NCBI RefSeq assembly: GCF_024649945.1
Contig: NZ_JANKMS010000007.1
Coordinates: 124,001 to 188,000 of the forward strand
DNA: 64,000 bases
DNA from: Flavobacterium panacis
GTDB taxonomy: Bacteria > Bacteroidota > Bacteroidia > Flavobacteriales > Flavobacteriaceae
Direction of reading: 5' to 3'
A model generated the notes under the pieces. The model did no database searches, was not told the DNA's origin, and saw only the letters and a program-made list of their open reading frames with translations. Of the stretch, positions 8,886-17,081 are shown piece by piece. A program made the translations under genes and the position numbers. The stretch's first letter is position 1, and each line of letters begins with the position of its first letter.

Positions 8886-10484
8886 ATGAAAAATATAATA
8901 AAAAGAAGCAGTGCGTTTGGTTTGACAATGTTGTTGTTGCTTTCGTCTTCTTGTTCACAGGATTTCTTAGATGTTCCTGCTGAAGCAACACCTACTATGG
9001 GAAATTATTATGACTCAGATGTAAAGCTTGATAATGCAACGAATGGTTTATATCATCTGGTTTGGTTTAATATGAATAAATCTGCGTTTTACGGAATTAC
9101 CGATGTAATTTCAGGAAATATGTATGCAGATGTTTATAACGATTTTGGAAAATTTACAGATTTAAGTTTTACCAATTCGCAGAATTTTGTTTCAGATGCT
9201 TGGAGATCATGTTATGGTGCTATAGCAAATTCGAATGCTTATATTAATGATTTACCTATAAATGTTGGTCCTAATGTGAGCAAAGAGGCGTTGAATAATG
9301 CTTTGGGAGAATCTCATTTCATTAGAGCTTTCTCTTATTTTTTCTTGGTTAGATTATACGGTAATGTGCCAATTATTGAGAATAATAGTGACTATTCTTT
9401 AAATTTTGTGATTCCAAGTAATCCTGTTGAAGATGTTTACAAATTCATTGAAAACGATTTGAAGTTTGCAATCGCGAATTGTAGAACCAAAAATAGAGGT
9501 TCAGATTATGCGTCAAATGCACATATATCAAGCGGATCTGCAAAAGCATTTTTGGCTAAAGTATATTTATATGAGAAAAAATATGATTTGGCAAGAGCTT
9601 TGGCTCAGGAAGTTATTGATAGTGGTGAGTTTAAGCTTTTAGGAGGAGAAGCTTTACCAACAAAATCTTTTGCTGATTTATGGTTGCAAAAAAATAATAA
9701 TAATGAGGAGTCTATTTTTTCATGGCAATGGAATGGTAACGGAACTTATTTTGATGGAAATTTTTCTAATACCTTATTTGCTCCTGAAAACAGATTGGTA
9801 GAAACTACTTATTCTGGTCAAATAGCGCCATCTCAGGATTTAATCAAAAATGTTTACGAGCAAAATGATAAAAGAAGAATAGAGACTTTTATGTTGCCTG
9901 GAGATTATTATCCAAATCTGACTTATGCTGAGACACTTGAAGTAAATGCTAAACTGATTCTGGGTTATACATTTGAACTTAAATACGAAGCTCAAAAATC
10001 TGGAGCTGGATTAAAAAAATATGTAATCGGAAAAGAAAATTTACCAATTACAGGTCCGTTTAATCCACAGTATAATGGAGAAAGCAGTATGAATAGTTAT
10101 ATGATGCGTTATGCAGAATTACTTTTGATTCATGCAGAGGCTATTTTAGGATCGCAAACTGGAAGTACTTCAGATCCGAGAGCTCTTGCTTCTTTTAACG
10201 CAGTTCGCAGAAGAGCGGGTGTTCCAGAAAAAACAGTTATTTCTTTTGATGATATTTTTAAAGAAAGACGTGCGGAATTGGCTTGTGAAGGAGATTATTA
10301 TTTTGATTTAGGACGTTTGCCTTTTGCTAAAGCTAAAGCAATATTAGAAGCGCAAAACAGAGGAAATAGAGAGCAAGAAAAACATATTTCAATCTCGGCA
10401 ACTAACCTTCTGTTACCTTATCCTGCAGACGATTTGATTAAGAATCCAAAACTAAAAGAAGTAGTACCGTATACTTTTAAATAA
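8886..10484 (+). CDS. SusD/RagB-family surface glycan-binding lipoprotein
   Basis: The 532-residue product has a lipoprotein signal with C23 in LLSSSCSQDFLDV. The opening CSQDFLDVPAE is the usual SusD mature N-terminus. Conserved blocks include LNNALGESHFIRAFSYFFLVRLYG (residues about 137-160), AKAFLAKVYLY, YMMRYAELLLIHAEA, FNAVRRRAGV and FKERRAELACEGDYYFDLGR, the last being the C-terminal SusD hallmark. It should cap the SusC barrel on the cell surface and bind mannan oligosaccharides. It lies 11 bp after the SusC gene and 17 bp before the next lipoprotein gene. Confidence 0.95.
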   Translation: MKNIIKRSSAFGLTMLLLLSSSCSQDFLDVPAEATPTMGNYYDSDVKLDNATNGLYHLVWFNMNKSAFYGITDVISGNMYADVYNDFGKFTDLSFTNSQNFVSDAWRSCYGAIANSNAYINDLPINVGPNVSKEALNNALGESHFIRAFSYFFLVRLYGNVPIIENNSDYSLNFVIPSNPVEDVYKFIENDLKFAIANCRTKNRGSDYASNAHISSGSAKAFLAKVYLYEKKYDLARALAQEVIDSGEFKLLGGEALPTKSFADLWLQKNNNNEESIFSWQWNGNGTYFDGNFSNTLFAPENRLVETTYSGQIAPSQDLIKNVYEQNDKRRIETFMLPGDYYPNLTYAETLEVNAKLILGYTFELKYEAQKSGAGLKKYVIGKENLPITGPFNPQYNGESSMNSYMMRYAELLLIHAEAILGSQTGSTSDPRALASFNAVRRRAGVPEKTVISFDDIFKERRAELACEGDYYFDLGRLPFAKAKAILEAQNRGNREQEKHISISATNLLLPYPADDLIKNPKLKEVVPYTFK

Positions 10485-10501
10485 TTTTTAAAAACAAAGA
10501 C

Positions 10502-11584
10502 ATGAAAAATATAAAAATTGTTTCGATAGTAGCATGTTTCACTCTGGTGCTATCTTTAATCTTTTTGGGTTCATGCTCCAATGATGATAGTGCATCGTCT
10601 GTTGGAGGTGCTCCTGTTATTGAATCTATATCGCCTTCTGGTTACGAAGCAGATGGGAGTGTTAAACCATTTAATCCGGTTACAATTGTGTATCCAAAAA
10701 TGTATTATGTAATTCATGGTAAAGGTTTTTCGACAGCAACTAAGATTACGTTTAACGATTATGAAAGCTATTTCCGTCCAACATTTGTTACAGATACAGA
10801 TATTGTGATCCAGATAGATGAAAATACACCTTATGCTAATGGTTCAAATCAATTAAAAGTTATTACACAAAGCGGGACAGCGGTTCTAGATGTTGTTATT
10901 GCTCCACCAGTACCTACTGTGTCTGGTTTTAATCCAGTGAATGCAACAGAAGGTCAGGAGATAACAATTAAAGGAAAGTATTTCCTGGACCCTATTGTTA
11001 CACTTGCTAAAACTGCTACCAAAGATGCGGTTCCAGTAACTGTGGTTTCTTCTACCTTAGAACAAATTGTTGTAAAAGTTCCTGCCAATGCAGATTTAAG
11101 ATATCTTACTGTGGCTAATATATCAGGAGAAACAAAATCGTCATATGTAATTGGAAGCGGAATATTTGATGATGTTTCGTACTACGGATTAGGTTTTCCT
11201 CCTGCTGGTAGTTTTACTTACGAAACCGATGCTACTGCAGAACAGGGTACAACTTACGTAGCTAAAAAGACAGATCCATGGGGATCTCTTGAGGGAAGTT
11301 GGGGATGGTATGATCAACTAACTCCTTTCTCGGGTATACGTGTGTCTATTAAGGCTAAAGCACCAGGAAAACTTGGTTTTATTTTTAATGGAAATTGGAC
11401 CACTAATCCGCCAATACTTGATGTAACTACAGAATGGAAAACGTTTTATCTTCCTTGGTCAGTATTGTTAGGTACAGATCGTGTGCAGAATATTACATTT
11501 CAAAATAGAACTACAACTGCAGAAGGAGAAGGTAAAGAAAATACATTCTATGTTGATAATATTGGTCTGACTTTAAAAGAATAA
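10502..11584 (+). CDS. IPT/TIG-domain surface glycan-binding lipoprotein (SusE/F position)
   Basis: The 360-residue lipoprotein has its lipobox at LGSC (C25). The mature start CSNDDS is acidic, as in bacteroidotal lipoprotein export signals to the cell surface. Two IPT/TIG immunoglobulin-like domains are visible, one around PVIESISPSG (about 38-130) and one around PTVSGFNPVNATEGQEITIKG (about 138-215). The C-terminal ~130 residues are rich in aromatics (GSWGWYDQLTPFSG, FNGNWTTNPP) and resemble a beta-sandwich carbohydrate-binding module ending ENTFYVDNIGL. Its position right after SusD and before a terminator makes it a surface glycan-binding protein. The exact ligand cannot be read from sequence. 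Confidence 0.85.
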   Translation: MKNIKIVSIVACFTLVLSLIFLGSCSNDDSASSVGGAPVIESISPSGYEADGSVKPFNPVTIVYPKMYYVIHGKGFSTATKITFNDYESYFRPTFVTDTDIVIQIDENTPYANGSNQLKVITQSGTAVLDVVIAPPVPTVSGFNPVNATEGQEITIKGKYFLDPIVTLAKTATKDAVPVTVVSSTLEQIVVKVPANADLRYLTVANISGETKSSYVIGSGIFDDVSYYGLGFPPAGSFTYETDATAEQGTTYVAKKTDPWGSLEGSWGWYDQLTPFSGIRVSIKAKAPGKLGFIFNGNWTTNPPILDVTTEWKTFYLPWSVLLGTDRVQNITFQNRTTTAEGEGKENTFYVDNIGLTLKE

Positions 11585-11612
11585 TTAGAATGCTTTGATA
11601 TTAGTTAGTTTT

Positions 11613-11648
11613 AGAAGAGCTCCATTTCGATAGTTATGGGGCTCTTCT
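11613..11648 (+). terminator. Intrinsic terminator after the SusCD operon
   Basis: A 13-bp stem pairs AGAAGAGCTCCAT (11613-11625) with ATGGGGCTCTTCT (11636-11648), with one G-U pair and a 10-nt loop. The 3' side ends CTTCTTT and is followed by AAAA, so the U-run is short. It separates the SusCD-lipoprotein genes from the T9SS protein gene. Confidence 0.7.
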
Positions 11649-11692
11649 TTAAAATAATGCAAAATTTTTAACCTCAAAAAAAAATAATTATT

Positions 11693-12676
11693 ATGAAAAA
11701 CAACAAACTTTCAACTATGATTACGATTAAAAGAGATTTAGTTTTAATGAGCATTTTTTTTATGCTAGTGAGTATTTTTGGAAATGCACAAACCATTGTA
11801 GGGAATAATCCTTATTGTATTGCTAGTGGTCCAAATTACACGATTATTAATCCGCCTGCGCCGGGAACTTATGATTCAGTAGAATGGCTTTCTAATGATC
11901 CTGGGATTACTTTTTCGGGCAATCCAGATCCGTTAACTCTTTCTAAAGTAGTTATTAAGTCAGGAAATATAATTAATGCTCCAAGTAATATTTCGGCAAA
12001 ATTTTATTTGGGTGGAACACAGGTTGCGGAAACTGGAATATTTAATTTTATTACAGCGCCCGCCCCATCATTACCTTCTTATGTAGTAACGAAAACAAGT
12101 GATTATTGTACCCCACAATATCATATCATAACATTGAATGTTGCTCCAACACCAAACCCAAGTCCTAATGCTAATTTTTATATTTCGCCTAGAGTAGCAG
12201 ATGCGAGTATCATAATTACGCAAACGTCTAAGAATGTATTTGAATTGAAACTTCCTTTAAATGGTCAGCCTTATTTCTTATATGATGTTACCTGTACGGT
12301 TTCGGAAGCAGGTTGTTTGTCAAATTCAGTATCAGTTACATCTTACAGTAATTCTGTTAGTTTGAATTTGACGAATTGTGCCAATAATTCTACACCAGCA
12401 ACAAATTATGATTTTACAGTAGCTCCAAATCCATACTCAAATGGGTATTTAACTATTGTTTCGCCAATAGTTACTTCTTTTGGAAGTCAGACAATATGCA
12501 GGATTTATAATACCAGTGGGACTTTAAATACTACATTTCCTTTGTCTACAACAAGTACTTCAACGTCTTACGCGCTTAGAAGTTCCGTCGGAGCATCTTT
12601 AGTACCAGGTGTTTATATTGTTCAGGTCATGTATCCAAATGGAACAGTGCGATCTAAAAACCTTATTGTAAATTAA
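11693..12676 (+). CDS. T9SS-secreted protein of unknown function with type A sorting domain
   Basis: The 327-residue protein has a signal peptide ending near FGNAQ (about 33) and a C-terminal type A T9SS sorting domain of about 85 residues (FTVAPNPYSNGYLTIV, then CRIYNTSG, PGVYIVQVMYPNG and a final KNLIVN). The middle 200 residues (Cys-containing, Pro/Ser-rich, with WLSNDPGITFSG and SEAGCLSNSVSV) look like two beta-sandwich domains. I recognise no catalytic motif. It is bounded by terminators on both sides, so it is probably a separate unit inside the mannan locus. A mannan-binding or adhesive role would be a guess. An alternative start at codon 9 (MITIKRDL) is possible. Confidence 0.75.
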   Translation: MKNNKLSTMITIKRDLVLMSIFFMLVSIFGNAQTIVGNNPYCIASGPNYTIINPPAPGTYDSVEWLSNDPGITFSGNPDPLTLSKVVIKSGNIINAPSNISAKFYLGGTQVAETGIFNFITAPAPSLPSYVVTKTSDYCTPQYHIITLNVAPTPNPSPNANFYISPRVADASIIITQTSKNVFELKLPLNGQPYFLYDVTCTVSEAGCLSNSVSVTSYSNSVSLNLTNCANNSTPATNYDFTVAPNPYSNGYLTIVSPIVTSFGSQTICRIYNTSGTLNTTFPLSTTSTSTSYALRSSVGASLVPGVYIVQVMYPNGTVRSKNLIVN

Positions 12677-12685
12677 AATATTCAA

Positions 12686-12723
12686 AAAAAACTCCATTTT
12701 CGGGATTCGATATGGAGTTTTTT
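12686..12723 (+). terminator. Intrinsic terminator after the T9SS protein gene
   Basis: AAAAAACTCCAT (12686-12697) pairs perfectly with ATGGAGTTTTTT (12712-12723) around a 14-nt loop, and the 3' arm supplies the U-run. The ATG at 12712 is part of this stem, which argues against its use as the start of the next gene. Confidence 0.85.
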
Positions 12724-12777
12724 ACTTTAGTAAGTACAATCATAAAGTACTTACGTAATACTATTAAATACTTAAAA

Positions 12778-14010
12778 ATGAAAAAAATAGCCTTACTATT
12801 CGCCTTTAGTTTTTCTGTCATATGTTTCAGTCAGGGAAATACGCATCAACAACAAGCTGGGAAATTTGATGGTCTAGCCATGACACCGCCAATGGGCTGG
12901 AACTCGTGGAATACTTTTGCAACCAATATTGATGAAAAATTAGTAAAAGAAACGGCTGATATAATGGTTTCTTCTGGTTTAGCGGCTGCAGGATATAATT
13001 ATATCGTGTTAGATGATGGATGGATGACACATGAACGTGATCAAAATGGTGATCTGGTTCCTGATCCTCAGAAGTTTCCAAACGGCATGAAAGCACTAAT
13101 CGATTATGTACATAGTAAAGGTTTGAAATTCGGATTGTATAATTGTGCAGGAACAAAAACTTGTGCGGGTTATCCTGGGACACGAGGATATGAATATCAG
13201 GATGCTAGATTTTATGCTAAATTAGGAATAGATTTTCTAAAATATGACTGGTGCAATACTGAAGGAATTACAGCTAAAGAAGCTTATACAACTATGAGTA
13301 ATGCGCTAAAAATTGCAGGAAGGCCGATTGTTTTTAGTCTTTGCGAATGGGGAGATAATCAACCATGGGAGTGGGGAAAACCAGTTGGAAATCTTTGGAG
13401 GATTTCAGGGGATATTTATCCTTGTTTTGACTGCGAGTTCAAGCATCCAGAAAACTGGTCTTCATGGGGATTTATGAAAATTGCCGATATGCGAAAAGAT
13501 ATTCGTAAATATTCTGGTCCAGATCATTGGAATGATTTTGATATGATGGAAGTAGGGAACGAGATGAATAATACAGAAGATAAAACACATTTTGCGATGT
13601 GGTGTATGTTGTCTTCGCCTTTGTTTACTGGAAATGACTATAGAAAAATGTCTAAAGAAACTCTGGCAATTTTGACAAACAAAGAGCTGTTATCTGTAAA
13701 TCAGGATAAGCTCGGAATTCAAGGATTCAAATACAGTATTTTAGATGGAGTAGAAGTTTGGGTAAAACCACTTTCAGAAGGAGCTTGGGCGGTAAGTTTT
13801 GTAAACAGAACAGAAACATCAAAAAAAATCAATTTTGACTGGAGTAAAAATAATTTCAAAGATTCGGATTTTGGATATGAAGCAGATTTCGCTAAAACAA
13901 CATTCAAAATAAAAGATCTTTGGAAAAATAAAGAAGCAGGGAATACTAAGAAATCGTTTAGTGCAACAATTGCTTCACACGATGTTGTTACTCTAAAATT
14001 AATTCCTTAA
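12778..14010 (+). CDS. GH27 alpha-galactosidase
   Basis: From the ATG at 12778 the product has 410 residues and a signal peptide (MKKIALLFAFSFSVICFSQ). A longer reading frame opens at 12712, but that ATG lies inside the preceding terminator. GH27 motifs are complete: TPPMGWNSWN (36-45), YIVLDDGWM (75-83), LKYDWCN with nucleophile D157, WRISGDI with acid/base D212, and WNDFDMMEVGN (251-261). A C-terminal beta-sandwich follows. The enzyme should remove alpha-1,6-galactose side chains from galactomannan or galactoglucomannan before or after GH26 cleavage. It lies 11 bp before the GH5 gene and is probably co-transcribed with it. Confidence 0.93.
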   Translation: MKKIALLFAFSFSVICFSQGNTHQQQAGKFDGLAMTPPMGWNSWNTFATNIDEKLVKETADIMVSSGLAAAGYNYIVLDDGWMTHERDQNGDLVPDPQKFPNGMKALIDYVHSKGLKFGLYNCAGTKTCAGYPGTRGYEYQDARFYAKLGIDFLKYDWCNTEGITAKEAYTTMSNALKIAGRPIVFSLCEWGDNQPWEWGKPVGNLWRISGDIYPCFDCEFKHPENWSSWGFMKIADMRKDIRKYSGPDHWNDFDMMEVGNEMNNTEDKTHFAMWCMLSSPLFTGNDYRKMSKETLAILTNKELLSVNQDKLGIQGFKYSILDGVEVWVKPLSEGAWAVSFVNRTETSKKINFDWSKNNFKDSDFGYEADFAKTTFKIKDLWKNKEAGNTKKSFSATIASHDVVTLKLIP

Positions 14011-14021
14011 AAACGATAATT

Positions 14022-14984
14022 ATGAAATTGAAGCTTTGTTATATTATTTTTTCTTTAATGCTATTTACGAATGTTACAAAAGCACAATTTGTAAAAAAGC
14101 ATGGACAGTTAAGTGTACAGGGAACTCAACTTGTAGATAAGTATAATAACCCAATTGTGCTCCGTGGTTTAAGTTTTGGTTGGCACAGCTTATGGCCAAG
14201 ATTTTATAATGAAAAAGCAGTAAGCTGGTTAAAGAAAGATTTTAATTGTAATATAGTTCGTGCTGCAATGGGAGTAGAACTTGGTGATCTATCTTATATA
14301 AATAATCCGCAATTTGCTAAGGAGAAAGTAGAAGCTGTTGTAAATGGCGCTATAAAATCAGATATATATGTCATTATAGATTGGCACAGTCATAATGTAA
14401 ATCTAAAAGAAGCAAAGCAGTTTTTTTCAGAGATGTCAAAAAAGTATGCTAAGTATCCTAATATTATATATGAAGTGTTTAATGAGCCGGATCATGAGAC
14501 TTGGTGGGAAGTGAAAAATTATTCTGAAGAAATAATTAGAGTGATTCGAGAAAACGATCCTAATAATATTATTCTAGTCGGATGTCCGCATTGGGATCAA
14601 GATATTGATCTTCCTGCTGAAGATCCTATAACGGGTTATAGTAATCTAATGTACACAATGCATTTTTACGCAGCGACACATGGTAAAGAATTAAGAGACA
14701 GAACGGATGCTGCAATAAAAAGTGGTTTGCCGGTTTTTGTTTCAGAATCCGCTGGAATGGAAGCTTCTGGAGACGGACCATTAGATTATAAAGCATGGCA
14801 AGAATATATCGATTGGATGGAAGCTAAAAAGATAAGCTGGATTACTTGGTCTGTTTCTGATAAAGATGAAACCTGCTCGATTTTAAAGAAAACGGCTAAT
14901 TCGGAAGGAAAATGGAAAGATGAAGATTTAAAAGAATCTGGGATTAAAGTTCGTGAGTATCTTCGAAAGTATAATAAAGAGTAA
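14022..14984 (+). CDS. GH5-family endo-beta-1,4-glucanase/mannanase
   Basis: The 320-residue product has a signal peptide ending near KAQ (22). It is a single GH5 TIM-barrel domain resembling subfamily 2. Features include RGLSFGWHSLWP (48-59), IIDWHSHN (118-125), YEVFNEP with acid/base E155, MHFYAATHG (213-221) and VFVSESAG with nucleophile E242. Subfamily 2 enzymes are mostly endoglucanases. In this locus it would cut glucosyl stretches of glucomannan, complementing GH26. No carbohydrate-binding module or T9SS tail is present. It lies 11 bp after the GH27 gene and ends in a strong terminator. Confidence 0.88.
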   Translation: MKLKLCYIIFSLMLFTNVTKAQFVKKHGQLSVQGTQLVDKYNNPIVLRGLSFGWHSLWPRFYNEKAVSWLKKDFNCNIVRAAMGVELGDLSYINNPQFAKEKVEAVVNGAIKSDIYVIIDWHSHNVNLKEAKQFFSEMSKKYAKYPNIIYEVFNEPDHETWWEVKNYSEEIIRVIRENDPNNIILVGCPHWDQDIDLPAEDPITGYSNLMYTMHFYAATHGKELRDRTDAAIKSGLPVFVSESAGMEASGDGPLDYKAWQEYIDWMEAKKISWITWSVSDKDETCSILKKTANSEGKWKDEDLKESGIKVREYLRKYNKE

Positions 14985-15014
14985 GTTAGGTTAGTTAGGT
15001 CGTTTTATTTGTAG

Positions 15015-15048
15015 AGCCCGTTCAGATAGTGAACGGGCTTTTTTTTTT
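15015..15048 (+). terminator. Strong intrinsic terminator ending the mannan locus
   Basis: The 9-bp GC-rich stem AGCCCGTTC (15015-15023) pairs with GAACGGGCT (15031-15039) around a 7-nt loop. It is followed by ten T, a textbook terminator for the GH27-GH5 unit. Confidence 0.95.
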
Positions 15049-15324
15049 GTTGTAAATATTTCGTTTTGGCTTTAAATGGTTTTAAGTTTTTTGAATGTCT
15101 AGATTGTTTTAGAATGATTTTTTTTGTAGGAATTTTTTCTTTTGTAGATTAGGGTTTGTTCTGTTTTTTTTAAAGGTTCTATTTTTGGGTTTTTATTTTA
15201 TTTTTATTTGTACCCCTAATTTTTAAGGGGTAGTTTTTGTTTTGGAGTATGTTTTAGATATTTTTTGTTAGATTTTTGTAGTATTTTTTACTTCCACCTA
15301 TGTGTTTTTGTGTTTTTGTATTGA

Positions 15325-15518
15325 ATTGTTGTTGTTGAATTTTCAAAAACAATTATAGATAAATATGAAATAATGATTATTGGAACTTTAATTTTTGTAA
15401 TCCGTAATTCTTCGTCTAAAACGTCAAAAAAGTAGTTTTGGATTATTCTGATGATACAAAAGTTAATAAATTCGCTAATGAAAATGATGATGATTTGAAG
15501 GCGCATAAGAGGTTTTAG
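15325..15518 (+). pseudogene. Possible decayed short gene with one frameshift
   Basis: The 613-bp gap 14985-15597 has no convincing intact gene. After the terminator it is a T-rich stretch, then two plus-strand open segments that join if one base is added in the A-run at 15426-15431. The first reads into MIIGTLIFVIRNSSSKTSKK and stops. The second continues VVLDYSDDTKVNKFANEN and ends at 15518. The charged second half looks protein-like, but I recognise no family and there is no clear start upstream of 15373. It may be chance. An opposite-strand frame over the same bases looks even less protein-like. Confidence 0.2.
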
Positions 15519-15597
15519 AAATGACTTATACTATTACATAGATATATAAAAGATTAACTAACCAGAATCAATTAATAACTAAAAACCAATTTAAAAC

Positions 15598-16686
15598 ATG
15601 AAAAAAGCATTTCACATTTTAGCCGCGATGTTAACAAGTTCTTTTGCCTTTGCCCAAGAAGAAGAGGCAGCCGCTCCAGCAACAACATGGGGAGGTTCTG
15701 CAGATGCGTACTATAAATATGATTTTTCTAAACAAATGAATGGATTAACGAGCTTCACCAACTCTCAAAATTCATTCGAATTAGGAATGGCATCGATAGA
15801 AGCTAGTCATACTTTTGGAAAAGCATCTGTCTTTGTGGACTTGGGTTTCGGAAAAAGAGCAGCAGAATTTTCATATAATGAAACGCCTGATAAAGATGCG
15901 AGTGCAAAATTTTTACTTAAACAATTGTATTTCACATACAATTTGACTGATGAGTTTAAGGTAGTGGCGGGTAGCTTTGGGACTCATATTGGATATGAAG
16001 TATTGGATGCTGTAGATAATAAAAACTACAGTATGTCTTATGCGTTCTCTTACGGACCATTCTTTAATACAGGGGTTAAAGCGCAGTATACTTCGGGTAA
16101 ATTCACTGCGATGTTGGGATTAACCAATCCAACAGATTTTAAATCAGCTATGGATGCTGGTTCTTATCAAAAAACGTTCATTGGACAAGTAGGTTACATT
16201 GGTGATACAGGAAGTGCTTACCTGAATTTTACAACAGGAAGTACAAATCCAATCCCAGGAAGTATAATTCCAGTTTCAGACGAAAACAAAACTCAGTTTG
16301 ATTTGACTGCTTCTAAAACAATTAGCGACAGTTTTTCACTTGGTTTAAATGCAACTTATGCTAAAACTACAAATGATTTTGATAGTACTTTAGATGGTGA
16401 GTGGTTTTCTGTAGTAGGATACGCTAACTATTCATTTAGCCCATCATTGCTTTTGGCTTACAGAATGGAATATTTTGATGCTAAAGATGCAGCACCAAGT
16501 TTAACGACATTAAGTGGAGCAAGTGTATTTGCTAATACAGTTTCTTTAAACTATAAAGTTGGAAAACTTACAATTATTCCTGAGTTAAGATACGATTCAG
16601 CTTCTGAAGAGATATTCTTAGATAAAGATGCATTACCAACAAAAGGAAGCTTCTATGCTTTAATTGCTACAACATACTCTTTCTAG
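15598..16686 (+). CDS. Putative outer-membrane porin (BBP2/OmpL-like beta-barrel)
   Basis: The 362-residue product has a signal peptide ending AFAQ (20) and a short acidic/Ala-rich segment. The rest is alternating beta-strand sequence typical of the bacterial putative beta-barrel porin-2 family: GGSADAYYKYDFSKQ near the start, FVDLGFGKRAAEFS, GSFGTHIGYEVLDAVDNKNYS, and a C-terminal FYALIATTYSF with terminal Phe. It should be a general or sugar/anion porin in the outer membrane. It has its own terminator and no operon partner. Regulation is not visible. Confidence 0.8.
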   Translation: MKKAFHILAAMLTSSFAFAQEEEAAAPATTWGGSADAYYKYDFSKQMNGLTSFTNSQNSFELGMASIEASHTFGKASVFVDLGFGKRAAEFSYNETPDKDASAKFLLKQLYFTYNLTDEFKVVAGSFGTHIGYEVLDAVDNKNYSMSYAFSYGPFFNTGVKAQYTSGKFTAMLGLTNPTDFKSAMDAGSYQKTFIGQVGYIGDTGSAYLNFTTGSTNPIPGSIIPVSDENKTQFDLTASKTISDSFSLGLNATYAKTTNDFDSTLDGEWFSVVGYANYSFSPSLLLAYRMEYFDAKDAAPSLTTLSGASVFANTVSLNYKVGKLTIIPELRYDSASEEIFLDKDALPTKGSFYALIATTYSF

Positions 16687-16720
16687 AGATAAAGATTGAT
16701 ATTTTTTTTTTTTTTTTGGA

Positions 16721-16756
16721 GCTGTCGAAACATACTAATGTTTTGGCAGCTTTTTT
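16721..16756 (+). terminator. Intrinsic terminator after the porin gene
   Basis: GCTGTCGAAACAT (16721-16733) pairs with ATGTTTTGGCAGC (16738-16750), with two G-U pairs and a 4-nt loop, followed by six T. Confidence 0.9.
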
Positions 16757-16765
16757 ATTTTTAAG

Positions 16766-16821
16766 AAGTTTCAAGTTTCAAGTTTGAGGTTCCAGGTTGG
16801 AATTTCGGGTTTAAGATTTTA
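16766..16821. repeat. Degenerate 7-nt tandem repeat
   Basis: Eight consecutive 7-nt words can be read: AAGTTTC, AAGTTTC, AAGTTTG, AGGTTCC, AGGTTGG, AATTTCG, GGTTTAA and GATTTTA. The gap 16757-17028 otherwise holds no ORF; GGTAGGAATGT and CGTAGGAACGT are similar words within it. The array resembles the 8-nt-period elements further right but has no inverted partner that I could find. Confidence 0.6.
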
Positions 16822-17028
16822 AATTGAAAATGATTTAGATGAGATAAACTATCAGGTGTTTTTGCTTAGAAGGGCTTTTCATTCGGTAGGAATGTTTGGT
16901 CGGTAGAAAGTTAAATTTGATTGCAATTATGCGTTCGTAGGAACGTCTGATTTAATGAGTTGATTTGTTGTGTGTGTAATAGAAAGTTAATAATCGAAAG
17001 GTTTTAAAATTGATTGTTTTAAAAGCAA

Positions 17029-17060
17029 AAAAAGCGTTTCTGGATACAGAAACGCTTTTT
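17029..17060. terminator. Bidirectional terminator before the amidase gene end
   Basis: AAAAAGCGTTTCTG (17029-17042) pairs perfectly with CAGAAACGCTTTTT (17047-17060) around GATA. The A/T tails provide a U-run on both strands. On the minus strand it lies 22 bp past the amidase stop. Confidence 0.92.
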
Positions 17061-17081
17061 AATTTTTTAAATGATAAGGTT

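Noticed and set aside
12712..12777. N-terminal extension of the GH27 enzyme from the ATG at 12712
   Set aside because: The ATG is part of the terminator stem of the previous gene, and the extension would precede a clean signal peptide.
15288..15506. 72-codon minus-strand reading frame in the gap before the porin gene
   Set aside because: Isoleucine-rich composition reflects AT-rich DNA. No promoter, family match or signal peptide; the opposite strand gives a slightly more protein-like reading.
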